From Ifrita kowaldi (Eukaryota > Chordata > Aves > Passeriformes > Cinclosomatidae): 64,000 bases of DNA. Below are positions 1-13,213 of the stretch, piece after piece; the stretch's first letter is position 1, and the number at the start of each line of letters is the position of its first letter. A program made the translations under genes and the position numbers. The notes under the pieces were generated by a model that had not been told where the DNA came from, searched no databases, and saw only the letters and a list, made by a program, of their open reading frames with translations. The stretch lies in assembly GCA_013398055.1 (NCBI GenBank), contig VZRS01012070.1, positions 236,558-300,557 on the forward strand, in the 5' to 3' direction.

Positions 1-40
1 GCTCGGCGTTCCTTAGTTTTTTCATTTTTCCTTTTTTTTT

Positions 41-66
41 CTTTTTTGCTTCTTTTTTTTTTTTTT
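41..66. repeat. poly-T/pyrimidine tract
   Basis: A T-rich run interrupted by single C and G bases at the left edge of the window. Confidence 0.8.
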
Positions 67-1311
67 CCCATAATGAGATGTTTGCTAATGCCAGAGAAAT
101 CAATCTGATTGTCTGGCCTGATGATTCAGACTGTAGAATTCCAACAGCTATTCCTGACTACAGGAATTTAAGAGTCCATAAATAAAGATAAAGCTATATC
201 TATTGCTGAGACTGTCGTCTTTATTTTTAAGATTTTGAGTCGGAGAAGGTCCCATACTTTATAGTTTGATCACTGATGGTTTTGTCTTTTACTATCAGTT
301 GTGTTTCCTGTTTTTTTCCCCAGGTATTTCTGTGGGAAGCCAATTGATCAGTGTTGGCTAAAAGCACAGACCATTCAAAAAACAATGCACAAATGCCCAA
401 CTGACCTAGAGAAAATATTTAAAGAGCATGAATCAGATCAAAAGCTATGGAAACTCAAAAGACTGGAGGGATAGCTATATCTGTACTGAGGTTAGTAGTA
501 GCAAATACTGAATGGCACACATGATCACTATTTTTCAAAGAAGCTTAAGAATATGGTAGCACATTTTATTAGTAGCTCTTTGAATAAAGTAGGTCAACTG
601 GAATAAGAAAAGACTTCACATTTCTCAACAAAACAAAAGGTAACTATATCCAACAGATATTGGGAGAACGGGAGCCAGCTAAATTTTAAATTAACTTCCC
701 TGGCAAGATTAAATGCTGTACGCTACGTGAAATTCCTCTTTCCCACCACCCCTCTAAAATTCCTTTTTTCTTTCTGGCTGGCCAAAGACTTAATATTACC
801 AGTAAAAGAACATTATCATCCCACATGATGACTTAAAATTGAAGGAAAAGCACAGTTAATGTTTCAGTACGAGTTCTTAAAATCCCTTTATTGAGATTTA
901 AATGAAAAAATTGCGTCCTATATCTGGAAAGAAGCAAATTCTTTTTCCTTATAAGGCTAATCCTTTCTTCTCTAACCCAAGCATTAGCCTGATATTTTTC
1001 TGAACAAAGTAAAAATCAATAACTGAACTTGGCCATTCTGCTCCCTTGATTACTACGTAGTCCACTGTTGCTTAATGCTTTGGCAGCATTATGTTGCAAC
1101 ACAGATCCTTTTTTGGTTATAATGGAAAATCCTTTATAATTTCACGTGAGTTTTCTCTGGTATTTTATGATAATTGGTCCCTTCATTTATATGGTTGCCT
1201 GAGTAATCTTCATAGGAGCATGAGAGAAGGAGGGCTACAAGACTGGCTAAATCCCAAGGCAACTCAGATTTAAGTGTTCTGTTTTTGGGGTAGGCATCTG
1301 ACTAGAGCCAC

Positions 1312-1330
1312 CCCCAGATGGCATCTGGGG
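1312..1330. repeat. 9-bp perfect inverted repeat, 1-base spacer
   Basis: CCCCAGATG and CATCTGGGG are separated by one G. The spacer is too short for a stem-loop without opening the innermost pairs, so it is better viewed as an imperfect palindrome. It lies in otherwise unremarkable sequence. Confidence 0.75.
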
Positions 1331-1666
1331 AGTGTGTGATCAGCTTTCAGCCATCCCTGAAATTCACTATGGAAGCAGAGATCAGGGTCAGTATCAAGTT
1401 CAGAAGATCAGTTCTGCTCATCTGTTACCCTCAAGAGGTTTATTAGTAGGTAAAACTGCACTAAGGCACATTTCAGATCCACTGATGACATTAACTACTT
1501 CTTAGCACTGTTAAAAACCATGCAAGTTCCTCCTTGAGCTTTTCATTCAGTGGTCTATTATGGAAGTCTTTTCCCTGTCTATCCTCCAAGCACACACATG
1601 ACTTTTGGTTGTATTTGTGAGATATTTTTCCTAGGAATGACAGTAGATCTCTAATGGAGAAGTTTC

Positions 1667-1685
1667 TTTTTTTTTTTTTTTTTTT
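1667..1685. repeat. poly-T tract (19 T)
   Basis: An uninterrupted T run within intron-like sequence; a simple repeat with no element attached. Confidence 0.9.
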
Positions 1686-4600
1686 AAATTGATCTCCTTC
1701 TGGTCTAAACAATTGCACTGTTCATATTCTAAGAATTTTTACTTAAGTTCATCTGCATGTGAATGGAAAATATTGAGCTGGTTTATGTTTTATGTTTAAA
1801 ACTTCAGAGGGCTGATGAAGAAATAAATTTGTTTCATAAATGGAGTCACTCCTGGACCAGGCCAAAACTACTCTTTGACATGTATTTTGTCCTTATATCT
1901 TGTGTGCTAAAGCCATTCCATTTATTACCTCTGTTACGAGAGATGGTTCACTTAACTTACAGAACAGGGATTGCTTTGCATCTTTCTATTAAATTTGCAA
2001 GCAGAAACAAGGAATGGGGTAGATTAGTTGCTTCTCCTTCAAAGCTTCACAGTAAAAAACGTTGAGAACCTCATTGGCTGCAAATAAAGCATTTTTTCAG
2101 GGTTTTTTTTTTTTTGGTTTTTTTTTGTTCTTCTTTTCACCTCATAGAGGCTTAAAAAATATTTACTTGGTCCAGACTTGGGAATTCAAGAACAGACTGC
2201 TACATTAGCATGTTTGGCCCTGTTTTGCTTTCTCTTGCCAAGAATTGTTTTTCTATCTATTAATTGGAGCTGTCGCTGTCTGTGCCAAAGTAATAGCCAT
2301 TTTTACATGCAGAACCAGCATACCAATCAGTAATTAGCCACAAGTTCAGAGGTCTCTCCCCAGTGTATTGGTAAAGGCTCACAACTGAAGTACTGCCTTC
2401 ATCTCATGGGTTCTATTCCTGTTTCAAGTTGGTATTAGAAGCGGGGGATAATTCATGATGGTAGTTCCCTTGTAAGTGAGTTTTAGAACCAAGTTAATAA
2501 GCACCATAGCTTAAAGGAAGGTGGTCTGTTGGGATGACAGCTGGCCTGGACACTGAGTGTGTAAATATTCCTCATGTTCCTGAGTGGGAACTTGTAAAGG
2601 ATTCTTGTAAAACACAAAAGAAAGGATATGTTTAGTTCATTGTGCATTTTTCAACTACTGATAATATAAGTTTCCTGAAGTTGATAGCTGGTGCTGTCAA
2701 ATTTTAGACTGTAAATCTTATGATCCTGCTTGAATGACTGAAGTTTTGTTCTCTTGGATAAACTGTCCTTATTAATTTACTCAAAATACCAGGAGCTGCA
2801 GGGGAAAAAGCAAGAGTTTGCACACGTTTTTTATGCCCAGTGGAGGACAAAGTGAAGTGGTTACTGCCTTCTTACTCTTCAGATTATATTATTTTAAAAT
2901 CATGTCCAGGGCGCCTTCATGATGATTTCAGGCTCTTTAAAACCTGAGATCCCTCTGTCAAGACTGGTATCAGTGCACGTCAAGAAAGTGGTAGATAACA
3001 GCACCCTTAGGCATACTTGACCACTGCTGGCATACAAGTAGAGATTTGTAAAAGAAATACTGAAGTTTTATGAGTTTAGTATGAGTAGTAATGCATGTGT
3101 GTGTAAGCACCAGCTGGACCAAGCAAAGCACTTAAAAGCACAGAAACAATCTACTTCAGTGTATGCTGTTGTCTTGAGATTTGCTTTGGAAGCTTTGGCT
3201 GATTCCATTAGAAAAAAAACTTATTTTCCTTTTAGAGACATTTAAATTTTCTTTGTTTTCTTCTTCTTGATCTTTGTAATCAATCCAGCTGTTTGCGAAC
3301 TCTTGACCATCCATAGTATGCAAACCAAAAAATCTGGCAGACGAAGGCTTGCTTTGCTTGCTTTTGTAAATTTTGTGTCAATCAAGATTTTTAACTAATC
3401 TTTGGACTTTTTGTACTGCCTGTCACTGTCATATGTGACCATTCTTGAGGGTGGCACATCCATGTAATGAAGTCCTCAAGAGCCTTTCTAGAATTTCGTG
3501 CCTTTATCTTACCTTTGTTGGGGAAAGGGTTTTTGTTTGGACTTTTTGGCTCTCGGGTGTGTAATTGTACATTTACAATCCCTTTTTTGGTCATCTTCTG
3601 AGGTTTTCTAAATGTTGTGGTTCCTAATGGTGTGGAATAAAGGCAAAATCAGTGCTGTCTTCTTTGGATGGCAAGTACACAGCTGATTCCTATGAATGTA
3701 TGTTTTATTCCTGACTGTTGTTATCTGTGGTCTTTTTTTCGAAATTTCTAGTAGCTGGGGGAAATTTTACTTTTTTTTGGTAGACCATGACAAGCTCAAA
3801 GCTGATGAAACAGTCTGTGGTGGAGCTGTGTTTTGCCCCCCTACCAGCCCTGCTGGGACCTGGTGGAGAGGTGGATTTGAGAGATTTTATGAGACACTCC
3901 CTTGCAACTGAGCTCTGAACTGACAGTAGGCAAGCCTTGCAGGCAAGAAGGCTGCTGTGTTCTGCCAAGCCTGAATAGAGATTTTGAAGAAATCACTTCC
4001 ATTTTCTGACCTGATTACAGTTAACTGTAATAATTTTGCCTGGAAGTGACTGATGCAGGGATCAATGTGATGTGGCCATGTTCTCATCTGGGAGAAAAAG
4101 CTGTTTCCTTGTAGGCTGGAGGTTGTCTAAAAGGTTTCTGATGGCATGTGAGTTTGACTCGTATGTTCTTTAGAAATTTTTACCTTTCCAGAACACGATA
4201 CACATTGCTGTAGATAATAAGGGTTTTTTTGCTAAATCTCTTTACACTTTGCTGAAGTTCCAGTATGTACTTCCTCAAAATTTTCTTAGTTTATTCCTTT
4301 AGAAATGTAGACACAGATGGTGGAGAAATACACGTGTAGCAATTGTTCTTTCCTTTAGGCATTGCAAGAGAGGGCTCTGATTGAGCCATGGGACTAAAAG
4401 CAGCTTCAGGGTCTCTATTCCCTCACATTTCATGTTAAGTGACAATTACACACCCGCACGTTGCAGGAGAAAATGTGTGCTGCTCAGCTTTGTACAGTGA
4501 CCCTGTTTCTCTCCAGATTTCCACATGGGGGACACAACTTCAGCAATAATGTGGGTCAATGTTACGGACACCTGAGATCCCAAATTTGTGGCTGACAGTC

Positions 4601-6308
4601 TGTGCCAGAAATGAGCTCTTCTGCTAAAAACCACTGTTGAAAAAACAAACCAATGTCAAGCTATGAGAGGGGAAAAATCAGTTAAATGAAAGAGGGTAAT
4701 CAGTGTTGAAATTTCTTGGATGTTAGCCTCTGTTTTGTGAGGGCTTTTTTAAATTAATATGTACTGAAATTTATACAAAATAAAGAGTCAAAATGACTTT
4801 GCCCCTCGAGTGTTTAAGATGAGTTTAGTATGGTTAAATTCTCGTCTTGGGTTTTTTTTAATATCTTGGTGCCACTAAAGGAAAAGTAATGAAATTAGGA
4901 ATCCAGTAGCAATAGAGGTACTGCATCTTAACTGTAGTACTGTCAAGTTGCTCAAAGATGTGTCACGTTATAAAACACACAAGACCATAAAATTAAAACC
5001 AAAGCACTTTAGGAAATGTCAGTGTTGAAGTTGCCTGTGTGGCTGTTGGTTTAAACATGTTGTGCAGGCATTTCCTGGAGGAGATAGTAAGCAGTTATTT
5101 TACCTTACAATATAACTTGACTTGACAGCTTGGAACTTTAATGGAACATATTGTTCTGAAGAACATTTTGACACAGTCAACCTCTATGGTACTTCTCAGT
5201 CAGAAAAGTAATTTTCTATTTTACAGGCTGAAGTAGTTCATTTGGGGCACTTGGTGGCTGTGACTGTAATCATGTCTTTTCCTAAAACATCTTGAGACAC
5301 CTGAAAGATTGGCATGTTGCCTGACCTCACTGGTTAGACTGCATGCTGTGTCAGGAGAAGTGGCCATACAAACACTTGTTGCTCAGTAATTCATGACAGG
5401 AAATGTATAAAGCTCAACCAGTAGTGATGAAATTATACAAGTAATCTCCTTATGCCAGATTTAAAATTGCAAAGCATGATGTAACAATGTGAACGAACTC
5501 GGGGGTGGGGAGACAGGTAGCATAGAAAACCCCTCAGATTTGGGATTTTGCTAGAGCTAGAAATGAATGGAAACAGGACCTTGCTTTCAAGGTTGTGTTT
5601 ACTTTCCAACCTCAGTCATCACGTGTGCTCTCTAAAATTAGATAAGGAAGCCTTTATTACTTTCTTTTGAAAAAAAAAGTTATTATCACACTTTCTCCTC
5701 TTTCTTACAGTTTTAAAGATTGTTTAAATACAGAATTGTTATACTGATTGGTCCTGACTAATCACTCCAGACTCACGGCTCTTCATGGGTCTGGCATAGT
5801 AGGAGAATTTCTCTCTCTGCTTGTTATCCTGAGCCATTTAAATGAATTGTAAGTGTGCAGAACATATTACTAACACTGGGAAGAGCTGAGTAACCATCAT
5901 GGTGATTCATATATCAAAATTTTTTTCTTCTAGAAGAGGTATATAAACAATGTTCACTACTAGGTTGAAATGTTTTTTTCTTTGGTGATAGTGGTGATGG
6001 GGTCAGTGGGAAGAGGAGTAATGCAAGTGGTAAAATAAAAGGCAAGGTAGCTCTTTAAGAAGGGCTGAAGTTTGTCATCATCTTGATCTGCAGGGCTGCA
6101 CTGAAGAGCTGAGCTGTTCTGCAGTATTGAATGCGCTGGAACATTTCAAGTTCTCCTGGAGGAGGCATGGGTAGCAGTGGGAGCACATTTAGAGAGAAAA
6201 AGTTCAGTTCCACTTGTTCCCTCTTATTCATGCCTTACAGAACTATGAATGTAAATGCTTTTAAGTCCCACCTTTAAAATTCATTTTTCCATGTAAAATT
6301 TTGCTTGA

Positions 6309-6330
6309 TTTTTTTTTTTTTTTTCTGCAG
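6309..6330. repeat. poly-T tract ending in CTGCAG
   Basis: Sixteen T are followed directly by CTGCAG, which makes a strong-looking but unsupported 3' splice-site mimic on the plus strand. No matching exon is evident downstream. Confidence 0.75.
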
Positions 6331-7921
6331 AAGTCTGGGATTATATCTGTTACTCTAGAGATATTTTTGAAGGTTTTGTTCATAGTGAAAGACTGTAAAG
6401 CTTAAGTGCACAGGTTGGAAAAAGTGGACCCAACAGATCTACAAGAACTCAAGTTCTTGGGGTCTGTATACCAGGGGTTTCTGTCAGCCGTGCCAGTATC
6501 TTAAGTGTATGATACCAAAAAGTGAACTTTGCCAGCTTTTGTACTTTTCCCATTCATAAGAATCAGTAGGCATCACGCCATCTGCTTTTTTTCCTGGGCA
6601 GTCTTAACTGGAATTATTTGCAGCGTTTGACAGTGTTTCTCGTAACAAGAGAAAGCACCAAAAGGTTTTAGCTTTACTTCTTGGAGCAGAGAGGAGTGCT
6701 CCTTTCATCTCCAGCAGGCTGGTAAGGAATTAGTGTCATCATTCGTGCCAGTGTGCCCATTTACTGGTGGGTGATAACTATGCTTAGTGAATAATGAACA
6801 CTATAAGTTGCGGGTTTTTTTACTGCCCCTAACTCTCTCAGTGGACAGCTGCCAACTTCATCTATCCTTAAAGTAAGCCAAGAGAATATGTAAGCTTTAA
6901 AATGAGCCTCTATGTAAGTGCTGTAAAAGAAGCTGTTTCCCTTAAAATAAGAAGTACAAAAGCCCATAGAGTTGTAAAAAAATTGTGCTAGTAATAAACT
7001 TATTTTAGAGGATGACAAAATTGTTATTGTCTGAAACCCAAATACTGCCACACTGACAATATGGAAGTTAATCTGACTTGACTGAGTTTCATTATCTATT
7101 CACCCTTCAGAGATGAGAAGAAAACAAGAAGTGGATTTCTAAGATACTTCAAAAAAAGTCTTATTTATTTGCCTTATATTAGTAAATTTGTTTGCAACAG
7201 ATAAGTCAACCTCATCGTTTTAGTTAAACAGGTCGGTAGTAACGCTGATTCTTTTATGCCCTTATGTCTTCCTGAATATAAACACAGAAATGCTGCTCTT
7301 AAAAAAAGGAGAAAGTAACTATATGCCACAGTTTTGTAATGTATTTTAATATGCTTACCATGGCCCTCATTTCCACTGTCCTTCCTGAAAGCTTCATTTC
7401 GTGGGGTGAGGGGGCTACGTACTTCTATTCCCTTTATTGTCTCAAAGATTCAATCCAATGTCTTTACCGATGGTGGAATTTCAAAATCCTGAGTCCTGGC
7501 TCTAGTGCCTCTGACCAACCACTGGGTTTAGCTAAGTTCTCATACTTTGATTATTTTCTCTTTTAGAAATACATGTCCAGTGGCATACATAATGTCATCT
7601 TAAACAGTTTTAAGAGTAGAACAAAAATAGAAGGCAAGAAGTATTTTTAGAGTGGCAAGTTGTCTACCAGCTCATTATTGTTTCTAAGCATCATGTCTAG
7701 ATAGATACAACTTTTATCTACCAAGCTGTATGGATCTTTCTGTCAATCTGATGAGACTCCTGGAAGAGCTTCCCCAAAATGGTCTAGTCTTCCCTTCCTT
7801 CTGCAATGCCATTTTGAAGTTGTCATGGAAATGTTGCTTGTCTTGTACTCCCCAGTCTCTAGAAGTCCAGCAGCAAATCTTATGACTCCCTTAATGCTTT
7901 CATGGATTTGTCAAATAATAT

Positions 7922-8020
7922 GTGTTGGAAGGAACCTCAGGAATTTATCTGGTTCCACCTCTTGCTCATGGTACAACTTATATTAAGCCAGTCAGACCAG
8001 CTTTTTTGCTAATTAACTAT
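7922..8020 (-). mobile_element. degenerate CR1 3' end, minus strand
   Basis: GTTGGAAGGAACCTCAGG, ATTTATCTGGTTCCACC and CTTGCTCATGG follow the reversed CR1 end (TTGGAAGGGACC...ATCATCTAGTCCAACC...TGCTCA). Divergence is considerable, pointing to an old copy. Confidence 0.7.
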
Positions 8021-11000
8021 TGAGTTAAGACAGTATTAGACTTTAGGAACATTTTTACAGCAAAATCCCTGTAAACTCCTAAAACACATCTTATAAATGT
8101 TTTACTTTTCCTCGGTTGTACTTTATGAGCCTCTTAATTTTCTCTCCTTTCAAGCAGTGCTTTCCTGAGTGTTCTGTTTGTAGCAAAGGAAACGCATGCT
8201 GTTGCCTAATGACGTTTATTAAGTTGCAGGCAGCTGGAACCATGGCTGCCTCTCTGCCAGTGTGGATAAACAGGGGAATGGGAGGAGAGACTCAGTGTGG
8301 AAAATGAAACAGAGAAGGGAGAGAGGAGATAATGAACTTGTGTAAAATCTCTTTACACTGCAGTGTGTTAGGGTGCCTTTTCAACATGTGTTTGGGAGAA
8401 TCACACTCAGTGGTGTTTGCTGGCAGTGTGTAAAGAGCTTGTAAGATTCGAGATTTGGACATGCAGTACCACAGCTTGAAGAGGGTAACTCCAGCAGTGA
8501 GGGAAGGGGAAGTGCTGCCAGCTACAGGACACCTGGCAGTTCTCTTAAGAAGGTGGATTTTTTTTGTTGTTGGGGAATGAAAGTTACCTATAATTTTAAT
8601 TGTCTATGAGGAAGTTGGCCTGATCTCTTAGTGTACTTAGGTTTTTCAGTACTGCTGCCTGTTTTATGAGCACTAAAACTTGGTTGTGCTTTAGAGGAAA
8701 CCAAGCAAGATGTTGTACTATTTCAATTACTAGGCAAAACAAACTTGCCAGTGTTAATGGGAAGGAAACTGCTTCCACAGAAGCTTAAAAGGAAAAACAA
8801 GGAACTTAGCTCATCTGGTGTACCATTGAAGTGATGTTTGTCAGTAAAATAGTTTCAGAATTTGATCAACTAAGCTGAAGGGAAATCATTACCGGTGTAT
8901 ATGTGAAGCTTTATAATAAAGCAAACAGAACAGAAATAATTGCTAGTCTTGGAGCAATGTGTGACACCCAAAGGGAAGGTTTAACTGGTATTGTATTTAT
9001 GATTCATGGCAGGAGCAAAAGGTGGAAAACTAAGGCAGTAATTCTGGGAAGCTTTCTGATATGTATGGGTTCTTAAAGTAGTGTTCCATTTGTTTGAACA
9101 AAAAAAAAAAAAGTGTTTTTTTCCTCTGTTGGGGATGCTATGCAACCTCCCTTCTCTCAGGGGCCAGGAGACATGAAATATTGATGCAGTGGGAGATACT
9201 TCTGTAGCATTTTTGACAGAGTACCATGGGGTAGGTCCTTTCATCCCTTTTATGTCTGATGTGAGTTCTAAAATTCTGTTCTTCAGCCAGCCCAGTTGAG
9301 TTCCCTTAGGAAGTGGAAACTTCATCAAGTACTGGTGGTCATTCTGTTAAATACTCTAATTCAGGAGATTAAAAGGGGAGCTGAAGCTTTGTGGAAGAAG
9401 GCCTGTGTCTGATTTTAAAAAGGCAGAGTTAGGCTGCTTCAAAAAGCAAAAATAATCCCTCACACCTCTTTCTGTTGTCTCAGGCTGCCTTTCTAGCTTC
9501 AGGGAGAGTCAGTCTTACAGCAGGGTTTTGAGTATCTTTGCAACCTTATGATGTGTGTAGATAATGTATGTAAATGAAAATCTAAGATTTGCAGAAGGCA
9601 ATACATCTTGTGTCCATTTGCCTTGCAGAGTTTCTTATCCACAGTTGGTGAGTGGGAGAGTGTATTTTTTACTAGCAGAGCCTGTCAAATCTATAATACA
9701 CAATTGTTTTAGAGAAAGTGATATTGTAATCCAACTTTCTAGAATGTTTCCCAGTACTAAAAGTTTTAAAAGAAATGCACTTAGTTTAGAATGGAGATCT
9801 TGCCAAGATTGGTTTCCCTGTCTGGGAGTTGGCACGGTTATAGCTGTTATTAGATATTCATTACACTGATGGTGCAATACACTGTTCTTTCAGTCCCTGA
9901 AATTATTTATCCTGATCCCTTTATGTGAAGAATTTTGATCTGCCTTTCTATCTTGCCTGTCTTAGCAGTTCATGATGTAACCTTTTTTATTCAGATCAAA
10001 GACAGGTTTCTGGATCTTTTCTTTTTAGATATTTTTATATATATGTATTTATTATTATTTTTATATTCAGTGTCAAATTAATTTTGGGAATGTGCACTGA
10101 TCCTTGTTTTTGGGATGAGCTGTTATTCTTCCCTCCTACCTCACACCTCCAGTATGTATGACTTGTGAGTAAGCTTCCATTTCTGCCCTCTCATCTTTGA
10201 AGCTGGCAACCTTATCTTTCCTTTGTCCTGTGCATGTGTACATAGCTGCAGTGTGCCGTGCTGTAGAAACTGTTTACCACAACTTCTTTCAGGGGAAAGT
10301 ATTTATACAGATGGTATACAGTGCCAAGGAATTGTCTCATAAACGAGAATATCCTATCTTGTCTACATATCAAATATGATTGTCTGCAGATGATCAGACA
10401 GTCACATATTGCAATTCTTTGTCGTTAACGTGAAGATTTTGTGTTTATTCCTTGCTGCGGGAGAGCCTAAGAGTAATGAAATGGTAAAACTTAACTCTGT
10501 CCTGTACAGACAGAAATGGTTAGGAATTATTTTAGTATGTCATTTTACCATGCCGTAGGTGTCAAAAGCAAGGGGGCATTTGATCTTCTGATCGGTGACA
10601 TCTTGGTGAGTTTTATTATGTAATCATATGAGTAGACATAGTAGTCAGCAAGTTAGATTGGCTCATTCTGACCTACTCCTAGAAGAGGAGAATCTGGTCT
10701 GTAATTCTACCTAATTTGGATTTGAGAGGAGCCTAGGAAGATGGTGTTTTGTACCTCGGAATACTTATGTGCCTTCATAAACGGTCTTATATTATGGTCT
10801 TGCCTACTCTGCTGTGTTACTATTCCTTATCCTATTGTAAAAATGAGGTTTTAGATTAATTGTATTTTGGTCTAAGTAACAGTTCACTTGAACTTACTGT
10901 CCTGTTTGTAAAGGCAGTATTAATATGGAGGTTTGTTGCAGAATTTTCTTTTGATAGTGGTTTATTCCACATGAATATGAATATTAATTCTTTTTCAATG

Positions 11001-11370
11001 AATCCAAGTTACCCCATGACCTTTCCCCTTCTCTTCCTCACAAAAGTGTGCCTTCATTGTAGAAGGGTGGGAGACTGCTGGGGAGAGGAGAGGAATTTGG
11101 TCTTTTTCTGGTAATACTCTGAAGGTCTGAATTCAGTGGAACAGGAAGAGGAGAAAGAAATGTAAATGTCTTTCCTCAGCCACAGATGAATTTTTGAAGG
11201 ACAACCATTGTGCACAGAAATTGAGGGATACACCCTTAATAATGTGGCCCTTCTGGAGATGTATGTCAATGCCATATTTTTAGTAAAATATTGATGGTAC
11301 TAGGACTGTTAAAATTTTGGGGGAGTTTTCAGCCTACATTTTATGTATTACTCAAAATCTTTACTGTGAA
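8021..11370. other. unique intron-like sequence, no gene seen
   Basis: No recognisable exon, RNA or mobile element. An AT-rich low-complexity stretch lies at about 10025-10070. The longest frame (8981-9328, minus, 115 codons) has no motif and no splice context that would support it. Confidence 0.55.
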
Positions 11371-11563
11371 GGTTTTGAGGCACCAGAACAGGTTGCCCAA
11401 AGAAGCTGTGGATGCTCCATCCTTGGAAGTGTTTAAGGCCGGGTTGGATGGGGCTCTGAGCAACCTGGTCTAGTGGAAGGTGTCCCTGCTCATGGCAGGG
11501 GATTGGAACTAGATGATCTTCAAGGTCCCTTCCAAGCCAGACTCTCTCATGATTCTATGATCT
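11371..11563 (+). mobile_element. CR1 LINE 3' end
   Basis: This is a classical avian CR1 3' tail. It has the AGGTTGCCCAAAGAAGCTGTGG block, then GGAAGTGTTTAAGG, GGTTGGATGGGGC, a TTGGAACTAGATGATCTT motif, GGTCCCTTCCAA and the terminal ATTCTATGA repeat. The 5' side is truncated, as is normal for CR1. Only a remnant of the reverse transcriptase end is present, with no coding capacity. Confidence 0.95.
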
Positions 11564-12878
11564 AGAACAGGTGTATCTTAACAGAAGCTCCAAAACAGCT
11601 TTAGAAGGGAGAATGGTGGTATATGACTCCTTGAACAAGTCAGATTCAAATGTGTCTTCTTGTGCAACAAATATTTTTGGAAATTGGAGGTTCTTTGCCC
11701 TGTATGGAAGGCCTGCCTTCTATACATGGGAGATCTGTGTTTAAACTGAGGAGATACCTTTGCTTCTCTCACTGGTTGCTTAAGCCATGACCTGACAGCA
11801 CTGGATAGCGAGTGCCTGACCCCCTGCTCCTTTCTTCAGGGGAGATGCTAAAGCAGAAATGACAGCTAAGTCACCAAGTGGGGTCAGTGCTCCAGATATG
11901 ACCTTTCATGCCTAGGCTGATGCTGTCTGAACTGGAGTAGTGCTCAGACTAATGTTGTGTTAGGTTCTTGCTGAAACATCTTCACTGAAGATACAGGCCC
12001 CAGAGAGTAGACTTATTCCCAGTGGCTTTCAGTAGGAATTTAATTCCTGATTTATGTCTATGCATTTGAAAATTCTCCCTCTTCAACCTTAAATTTCAGT
12101 GCTTCATCGATGAAGTTTTTTTAAACTACTGAGTTTAATTAAAAAAAACATGATAAATCACTAAAATAGTAGTTCTTTAAGGCAATGAAAGAGGATAATG
12201 AATAATCAAATAGGCAGCTGTTGTTCTGGTAGTTGGAAATAAGGTATAGTTGAAAGATATTCCTTGTCCTTTGTATTGCCACAGAGGAAGAAAAATCAAA
12301 GTTATTGGAAGGCAAATTTGGTTAAATCCACATTCTTGCCCTCTGCTCCAATAACTGGCATTGCATATGAGTCTTGAAGCCGTAGGTATATTTGACCTAT
12401 ATTTGAAAGAAATACAGGGTTCATTTGTCATCTAGACTCCATATTGTGAGGCTTGAAATCTCTCTGAGAGAAAAGAAGCTGCAACTGGAGGTGTCACTGT
12501 GGTGCCTTTAATTATGTGCATATGCTCACAAGCATACATACATACATAAATAGATAAAACTGAAGTATGTACAGTCTTTCACATCCAAGCTGACATGTGA
12601 GGACATAATTTGTCTCTTCTGACTTCATATGGAAGTTGCTGGGCAGAGCCAGGGAATCTGAAACCCATGTGAGTAATTGCATGTGTGAAATTATGCAAAG
12701 CTATGGCAGATAAAAGCCATGGTTAGGAGGTGTGATCGCAACTTCTGTGAATAAACAAACCCCAGATTTAGTGAGTGTAGGAATGAGCAGAGGGTAGCCT
12801 GCGGGTTTCATCAGCAATGGCACTGACTGGTCCAGGGCACCTGATTCTTGTGTACTTGGCCACTGAAACCTGAATGTG
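11564..12878. other. unique spacer between two CR1 copies
   Basis: Nothing recognised except the small CATA repeat near 12540. Confidence 0.55.
12532..12548. repeat. short (CATA)n microsatellite
   Basis: About four CATA units, followed by a related AAATAGATAAA stretch. Confidence 0.75.
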
Positions 12879-13213
12879 CAGGCTCAGGGGTGACCTTGTC
12901 GCTGTCTACAGCTGCCTGAAAGGCTGTAGCCAGGTGGGGATCGGCCTCTTCTCCCAGGCAGCTGGTGACAAAAGGAAATGGCCTCAAGCTGCGCCAGGGA
13001 AGGTTTGGTTTGGACATCAGAAAGAATTTCTTCCCTTAAAGGTTGTCAAGCATTGGAAAAGGCTGCCCAGGGAAGTGGTGGAGTCACCATCTCTGGAAGT
13101 GTTCAAGAAACAACTGGACATGGCATTTAGTAGCATGGTGGTGTCTGGTCAGAGCTTGGACTTGATGATCTTGGAAGTCTTTTCCAACCTGAATGATTCT
13201 GTGATTCTGTGAT
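12879..13213 (+). mobile_element. CR1 LINE fragment with 3' end
   Basis: It begins with the CR1 segment GGCTCAGGGGTGACCTTGTC and continues through CTACAGCTGCCTGAAAGG, a CTTCTCCCAGGCA block, AAAGAATTTCTTC, AAGGCTGCCCAGGGAAGTGG and GGAAGTGTTCAAG. It ends TCCAACCTGAATGATTCTGTGATTCTGTGA. It is 5'-truncated. The open frame across it is a relic of the element and not a host gene. Confidence 0.95.

Larger units (their letters stand above)
1..7921. other. unique intron-like sequence, no gene seen
   Basis: AT-rich DNA with poly-T tracts (41-66, 1667-1685, 2102-2127, 6309-6324) and a short palindrome at 1312. The open frames, none above about 100 codons, show no recognisable domain on either strand. 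No RNA gene is recognised. Confidence 0.6.

Noticed and set aside
12874..13212. 112-codon open frame that looks protein-like
   Set aside because: It lies entirely within a CR1 fragment and is a relic of the retroelement.
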